Part shown: in pieces, positions 58,411 to 64,000 of the stretch
Position numbering within the stretch: the stretch's first letter is position 1
How the letters are laid out: each line of letters begins with the position of its first letter
Assembly (NCBI GenBank): GCA_027405735.1
Contig: JAPEHQ010000013.1
Location: 1,674,001-1,738,000 of the forward strand
From: Mucor racemosus
Lineage: Eukaryota; Mucoromycota; Mucoromycetes; Mucorales; Mucoraceae
DNA length: 64,000 nt
Reading direction: 5' to 3'
Made by a program: the position numbers and the translations under genes
The notes under the pieces: model-generated
The model's database searches: none
What the model was told of the DNA's origin: nothing
Seen by the model: the letters and a program-made list of their open reading frames with translations, nothing else

Positions 58411-60338
58411 TTAAATAGCTTCTCTAAAAGCAACTAATTTTTCCCCTTTCAATTGACCTAGTACAATAAGATTTAATATAAGAGAAGTTAGCATATATCG
58501 CATTTTAATAACTTACTATCTTTATCCACGATATATCCACCAGCAACATCACAGTCTTTCATAGAAGCCTTTTCATGAATCTTTGCATTATTACAAATAA
58601 TACATCCTTCAATCTTAACACTATATTATAAAGTAAAGAATTAACCTACATGTTACATATAAAAGCACTCCCTAATAACTTTACTTGTCGCCAATAACCA
58701 CGTGGTCCATAATGACGGAATTAGCAATCTTAACGTTCTTTCCAATGACACAATGTGCGCCAACACAAGATTTCTTTACGGAGGATCTTTCATCAATCTT
58801 GGTATATTCACCGATAATCGAATCATTACCAACTTGAGTTCTAGGAGCAACTTCTGCACTAGAAGGTACACGAGTGATCGATGCACCCTGCTTTGTAGCC
58901 TATATATACATATTACACAGAAAAAAAAGGGGAGTTTAATAACCCCATTTGATTTCATTCTCTTTGAATGAATTACTTACATAACGATTCAATTCATTAT
59001 AACTTGCAGTTGTATTACCACGACCACAGAAACCTCCACGATAAACATGAACATAAGTTTTAATGGGGCTTTTAAAACTTGAATGAATAGGATCATCCAT
59101 AAATAATTCATCATCCATATCAGCAGATTGAGTTGTTGAAAGGGAAAGTGCATTTGCAAGTAAATTATCATAGGTGGAAGAATCTAAGTTTGCGATAGAG
59201 AGGGGAAAAGCATAAGTTTCATATTCTACGATTGCAAAACTATATACAAACATTTCTCGATTTCTTCTCTCTCAACTAATTTCTTTTGATATTGACATTT
59301 TACCAACATTGGTATCAGATCTTTTGAAATACTTGTAATATTTTCCTTTTCAACCAACATGTCAATAATCCATCTCTTGAAAATATACAAGTGTGCATCT
59401 TGTAAATCCGTGTGAACTCTAACGCGAGGGAATCTAAAATAGGATTATTAGAAAAAGTCGGCTGATGTTTACATGTTGGATATTTTACTTGTTTAATAAA
59501 GACATGCGCATAGAAAAATCTTCATCTTCTGATCGAAGTGCTTTATAAACAAGTGCATTACGAGCAGAATCGATACCAACATAAGGTAAAAGATCTATTA
59601 ACAGAGTTAGCTCTGGATGCTATTTAAAATATACTGACTGATTCCTTTTCTTACCATCGTCTTTACTGGCACTTTCTGTTGATCCAGGTTCGTAAAATAA
59701 TGCGCTAAAAGTAGGATCGTATACTCTGTGTGCATCAAATAAATCGCGAGGGTTGAGTTCAGTAATAAGATCACAAGGAACTACAACAAAATCTCTCTAT
59801 TTTTTGAATCAATACACGTTTATCTTGTAAAATCAAACAAAATTTCATTTACGTCAATTTTATCCTTAATTGCTCTTAATGCATCAGCTGTTTCATCATC
59901 TTCATCAACACTGACAACTTGACAATGTACATTTCCAGTATATGTTCTAAGATAAGCTGATAATTTTTGTGGTGCACTTCCAATAGCTTGAATTACGACA
60001 ATGATATCTAAAATTTGAAATATTAGATTTCGCTGCGGGAGGGATTTTTTGTTGTTGAGATCATTCATCTAATTTTACCATGGATACCGGCTTTTTCGAG
60101 CCATTCTAATGTATATGAAATCACTGGCTTGTTACCGACAGGAAGTAAAGCTTTTGGCATGTTATCTTCTTCAGAGATAGGGTAAAGTCTATCAAAAGGC
60201 ATTTGTGTGTAAGTTCATTTGCATCATTCGTTCTCTATGAAGGAGAAATTACCTGTTACTGCTACCGTAACCGGCAAGAACAACAGCTTGGAACTCGCTC
60301 ACACGATGATGGTGATGCTTGGGTTTTTCAAAGAGCAT
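58411..60338 (-). CDS. GCD1: Translation initiation factor eIF2B subunit gamma
   Basis: With eIF2B epsilon this subunit forms the catalytic part of the GDP-GTP exchange factor for eIF2, the target of general amino acid control. Ten exons on the minus strand: 60338-60253, 60188-60079, 60007-59853, 59796-59655, 59594-59489, 59433-59252, 59183-58981, 58899-58685, 58620-58517 and 58457-58411; all frames close, giving 449 residues (human about 450). The N-terminal nucleotidyltransferase-like domain reads EFQAVVLAGYGSSNRLYPIS, then MPKALLPVGNKPVISYTLEWLEKAG and VVPCDLITE. The usual glycine-rich loop GGGSR is changed to GYGSSNR, as is normal for this non-catalytic fold. The C-terminal left-handed beta-helix reads SSVKKSCVGAHCVIGKNVKI, then NSVIMDHVVIGD and GCIICNNAKI. 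The donor GTTTGT of exon 6 is atypical. Confidence 0.92.
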
Positions 60339-63154
60339 TTTTTGTTATATATTTGACACACACACGCGCAAAGGAATAACTAGTTTTGCATGTTTTGTAG
60401 GAACAAAATTCTCGAGGAAAAAAAAGTTGTTAAACCATTGTCACAATGTGACGTTGGTGAGAGGCGCATCTTTGTTGTATAGATGCTTGTGCTGCTGTTG
60501 TTACTAGGTCAGATGCCTATAGGAACATGCTTATGTATAGTATAAACATGATATACCTTGCGTAGTATCGGTTTATCAAGTCGTTTGATAGGCTTTTTTG
60601 GGAGATTTTATTACATTTATTGATCCAATTTTTATTATTTCTAATTTTGAAGAATTTTTAAGCAGTTGAAAGCAATCAGAATCTTCATTTCTTTTGGGTA
60701 CTGGTAGTATACCATGTTGAATTAATCAGAATGTTTTTACTTTGTAAAGGTATATGAAAATGAAATAAAACACGCATGTAACAGCATCTGATATGCCTTT
60801 TTGACAATATCCCAAAATACGTTGCTTTGAAACTCAGCAAGTCGTATATGGATTTGAGGTATTTTAACGTGTTTTTTAGCAAAAAGCTCAACTTTGAGAG
60901 ACAATAACTGTCTCAAAGTACATTATAAATTTACGCCTTTAACTCGATACATTATATAGCTTCTTATCTTTTTTATAGTATTAAAAATATATTTGTAGCA
61001 TGCTTAAATAATGCTCGCTCCTATTTTGAAAACAGCTTATCCCAAAAAAGCTAAGAAAAAGTTGTCAAACATTCCGTGACAGTTTAAAAACTACAAAGAC
61101 TTCATGCAACCTTCACAAGTATGGTATCAAACAATGCATTGAAAGCTAATAAACTGTTTAATGGCACCTTTGTGCTATATAGATCTCGTTTGATATGCTT
61201 TTTATACAGTTTTTCCTTGGTTTTTCATGATTTCCCAACAGGTCCCATTTAGCTACCGAAGAAATGGAATAGATACATTTTTGCATTATCTTTACAACTG
61301 AATGAAAAGTATCGCATGATTGTTGTTTCTAAAAATGCTATAGTTTGTGAATAGTACAGAAATATCGCAAAATATTTTCTACTGAACTAAACTTTATATG
61401 AACAGTAATCTGAAAACTGGAAAGAGTTTGTACAAAACCCCACTTGTTGTCGTGTTATCATTCCGCAGCACAACAGCAAAGAAGGAAAGAATAAGCCAAA
61501 TTTACTGATTGATATTATATAATCATCACATAATTATTGAGAGTATTCTCTTCAAGCAAAGTTTTCCATTGATATGAAAAATAAACCTCAAATCCAAACA
61601 GAACACTGTAAAATGCCATAATCACTTACTTTGATCTGGATTCTACATATTAATTCTCAAATTTCAACAGATACACGACTACCACTTGTTTTCTGATTTG
61701 CCAATGAATTGCATGATCTATTATACAACTCCCTGGAAATATTACTTATTTTTATCTTTTTCAGCCAGCAGTATAACTTTTGTCGAGTTCCCCTTGTGGT
61801 CAATAAATGATGGGCCGATGGCCACATTAATGTAATCTAATTTCTATAATTAAATTTTACATTTGTCTGCAATTAATGAAATCAAAAAAAGTCATCTAAT
61901 AGTAGTAGATGGGCTATAGTTACTTTGTCTCCTCAAGTAGATTACAAATGATTACTTATGCCCATTGTTTTCCGTAATCTTCCCCGCGAATTTTTTCCTT
62001 TATCAAGACTCAAAATCATGAAATTCTCGGCGTATTTCTTAGAGTGTGATATGAAATTGCAAAGTGGCGCTTAATCTCTTTTCAGATGTAGTGTCATGTT
62101 TAAGATAACTTGAGGACCGAGTGAACGGCGATCTAAATAAAGTATGCTGATGTGGCACCATGTTCCTCAATTTGAGCCTATCGATTATACTTACTAAGGG
62201 CAGGGGCGATTCCTTTTTTTGTCAACTGCATTGTCATACTTGAAGTTTGCTGTTGCAAAAAAAGCCAAATAAATCCAGACATCATGATGGCACTTGGATT
62301 GAATAGCATTCTCGCGTGCAACTTCTTTTTCTATTAATCATTAATTTTAAATTGCTAATTGTTTTCTTTTGATTGAAACCTGATACGATTTCCTGATCCA
62401 ACCCCCGATAAATTTCTATATGTTTGTTTGGTAGGCATTTAAAAATGAAAAAAAAAAAAAAAAATAGAGAACAATAGCGCCAAGTTTTAGATTACCTATA
62501 GATTTGAATGGATTGATTAAATTGATTGCTTTACTGCAACGTAATATCTTGATTTAACAAGTCCAGCAAATGCACATTATTTTTTCATGTAAATTTTGAA
62601 TAATGGATTGGGGACAAGTGTTTCTTTTGCATCTGGATTAACCTGTAATTTTTAAAACTGAAAGGTGCTTGGCGGTGATTTATCCTTCTTTGTCGTCTTT
62701 ACATTGACTGCGCATGTAGTAAGATTATAATAGCGTGGAGTTTGGTACTACAATTAATGATATATACTTTACCCGTACTAAGAGTAATGCGATCTAGTAT
62801 ATATCCTTGTATCTGCATACTTTTAGCAAGTTCTACGATATATTCTGAAAATAGAAATTGATTGATGATGGTACGATTTCATAAAGAAGGGTTGAATCTC
62901 AAAAAAAAGTGAACCAAGTCCGAGAAACTTGTTAAAAAGCATGCCATATGCTAATGTGAGACTACAAATCTGCACAAACAGACCCAGTGATATGCCATAA
63001 AAGGCCTACGGCAACAGAGCCAGCAATGAATCGGAGAAGGTAAATTAATCAAATCTGCTCATAAACGCTCCCTTCCCCCCCATGAAGGCAAAAAAAGCAT
63101 GAAAAGTGGAGTGACTCTATTCGTAGTATAGTTTACTTTTTTTGGGTCACACGA
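60339..63154. other. Gene-poor intergenic DNA
   Basis: No supported gene in 2.8 kb. Short frames at 60319-60507 and 60685-60891 are not recognised. A run of 17 A lies at 62448-62464. The first 200 bases presumably hold the promoter of the eIF2B gamma gene. Confidence 0.4.
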
Positions 63155-63162
63155 TATATAAA
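63155..63162 (+). promoter_or_regulatory. TATA box of the CCCH gene
   Basis: TATATAAA lies 95 bp before the ATG at 63250, followed by a T/C-rich leader. Confidence 0.55.
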
Positions 63163-63249
63163 GGACCCCAATTTTTTGAATGATAGTTTTTCTTTTTTGG
63201 TTATTATTTCATTCTTTTCTCACTCTTATTTAATAATTTATAACAAAAT

Positions 63250-64000
63250 ATGAACAACCCTCACATTATGTCAGTTTCTCCTCGCTCAGCATTTGGATTA
63301 AATTTTATCAAAGAAAATATCAGTAACAGCTACGAAGAGATCGATGAGCGATTATTCGATAGTTATTTAGAAATTTCTGAACATAAAAATTCCAAGTCAT
63401 CATCTTTTGAAGCTGGAAATAATTCTTCTTTAAATGTTAGCCCTTGCCTTTCAGAAGAAGAAAGTGATAGTTCTCATCAATATAAACAATCAGTTATCGG
63501 CAATGGCCGTAAAATGATGAAATCCACCAATAACAATCAAAAGAAACGTGAAACAAAGAGTATGTATTTATTATTATTTTAGGGGACAAGGCTAGCTACT
63601 GTCTGGGGGAGGGGTGTTTATACTACCAATGATTTCATTTGCTGACAAACAATTTTATATAGCTCACAAAAAGGAGGAAATCGATTCTGACAACGAATCA
63701 ATGAAATCCTTAAAAAAATCACCTAAATCTGCCAACAAGAAATCTTCAATTCAGGTTTCTACCAACAATAATAACCAAGATGACTCTGAAAAGAAGCAGA
63801 AAAGTCTCTACAAGACCGAACTTTGTCGTAATTGGGAAGAAACTAGTCATTGTAGATACGGTATGAAGTGTCAATATGCTCATGGTGCTGCTGATTTGCG
63901 TGAACTTGATCGTCATCCTAAATACAAGACTCAGAAATGTCGTACTTTTCATCAAACTGGTTCTTGCCCTTATGGTGCTCGTTGTACATTTAGACATTTC
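63250..64000 (+). CDS. Tandem CCCH zinc-finger mRNA decay protein (partial)
   Basis: This is related to tristetraprolin, Zfs1 and Cth1/2, which bind AU-rich elements in mRNA and promote decay. Exons 63250-63559 and 63663 to the window end; the 3' end is missing. The N-terminal part is Ser/Asn/Lys-rich and disordered. The intron (GTATGT...TATATAG) precedes the finger pair. Both fingers are complete, with spacing C-x8-C-x5-C-x3-[21 protein letters not shown] and [20 protein letters not shown], each led by the family's YKTELC or YKTQKC. The 18-residue linker with [10 protein letters not shown] is that of the TTP family. There is a clear TATA box upstream. Confidence 0.92.

Overview
This is an AT-rich window from a filamentous fungus, most likely an early-diverging Mucoromycota (Mucorales-type) species; the genus is not claimed. 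The evidence is short spliceosomal introns (about 55-90 bp, GT..AG with CTAAT/CTAAC-like branch sites), fungal families (a CDC12/AspC septin, two APSES transcription factors, a YPQ-type PQ-loop transporter, a peroxisomal-type copper amine oxidase) and gene-poor stretches packed with decayed transposons.

Layout. 1-3030: a long non-coding repeat (family R). 4074-12973: the gene-dense part, holding a very-long-chain 3-hydroxyacyl-CoA dehydratase (PHS1), the meiotic recombinase DMC1 (minus, nine exons, one of only 8 nt), a small unknown protein, septin CDC12, a PQ-loop vacuolar amino acid transporter (minus), threonine aldolase GLY1 and a small zinc-finger protein (minus). 13-18 kb: decayed repeats. 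18129-20342: an MBP1/RES-type cell-cycle APSES-ankyrin factor (minus). 23.1-29.2 kb: a three-level nest, in which a hAT-like MITE sits inside a Ty3/Gypsy element with identical 102-bp LTRs, itself inside a copy of a roughly 1.2-kb repeat (family S). 29.4-35 kb: more S sequence, a duplicated segment and a solo LTR. 36094-38277: copper amine oxidase. 39824-40162: an I78-type protease inhibitor. 40.6-43.3 kb: two 437-bp direct repeats flanking a segment with an eL18 ribosomal protein gene fragment. 43995-45452: a StuA/EFG1-type APSES regulator (minus) with a GC-AG intron. 46.3-56.5 kb: a threefold repeated segment, each unit carrying a dead piece of a dynein intermediate chain gene followed by R, cut by solo LTRs and a SINE-like retroposon. 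57178-58038: a Q/S/N-rich protein. 58411-60338: translation initiation factor eIF2B gamma (minus, ten exons). 63250 to the window end: a tandem CCCH zinc-finger (TTP/Zfs1-like) protein, cut by the edge.

The genes do not form a pathway cluster; they are single-copy housekeeping and regulatory genes (lipid elongation, meiosis, septum formation, amino acid transport and catabolism, translation initiation, mRNA turnover, G1/S and developmental transcription) separated by transposon-rich DNA. I found no obviously new biochemical system. The most unusual content is the DMC1 microexon, the GC-AG intron splitting an APSES domain, the captured gene fragments, and insertion histories that can be read directly from target-site duplications (TSDs).

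Exon models were made by hand from reading frame, splice signals and family conservation; frames were checked to close across every junction given.
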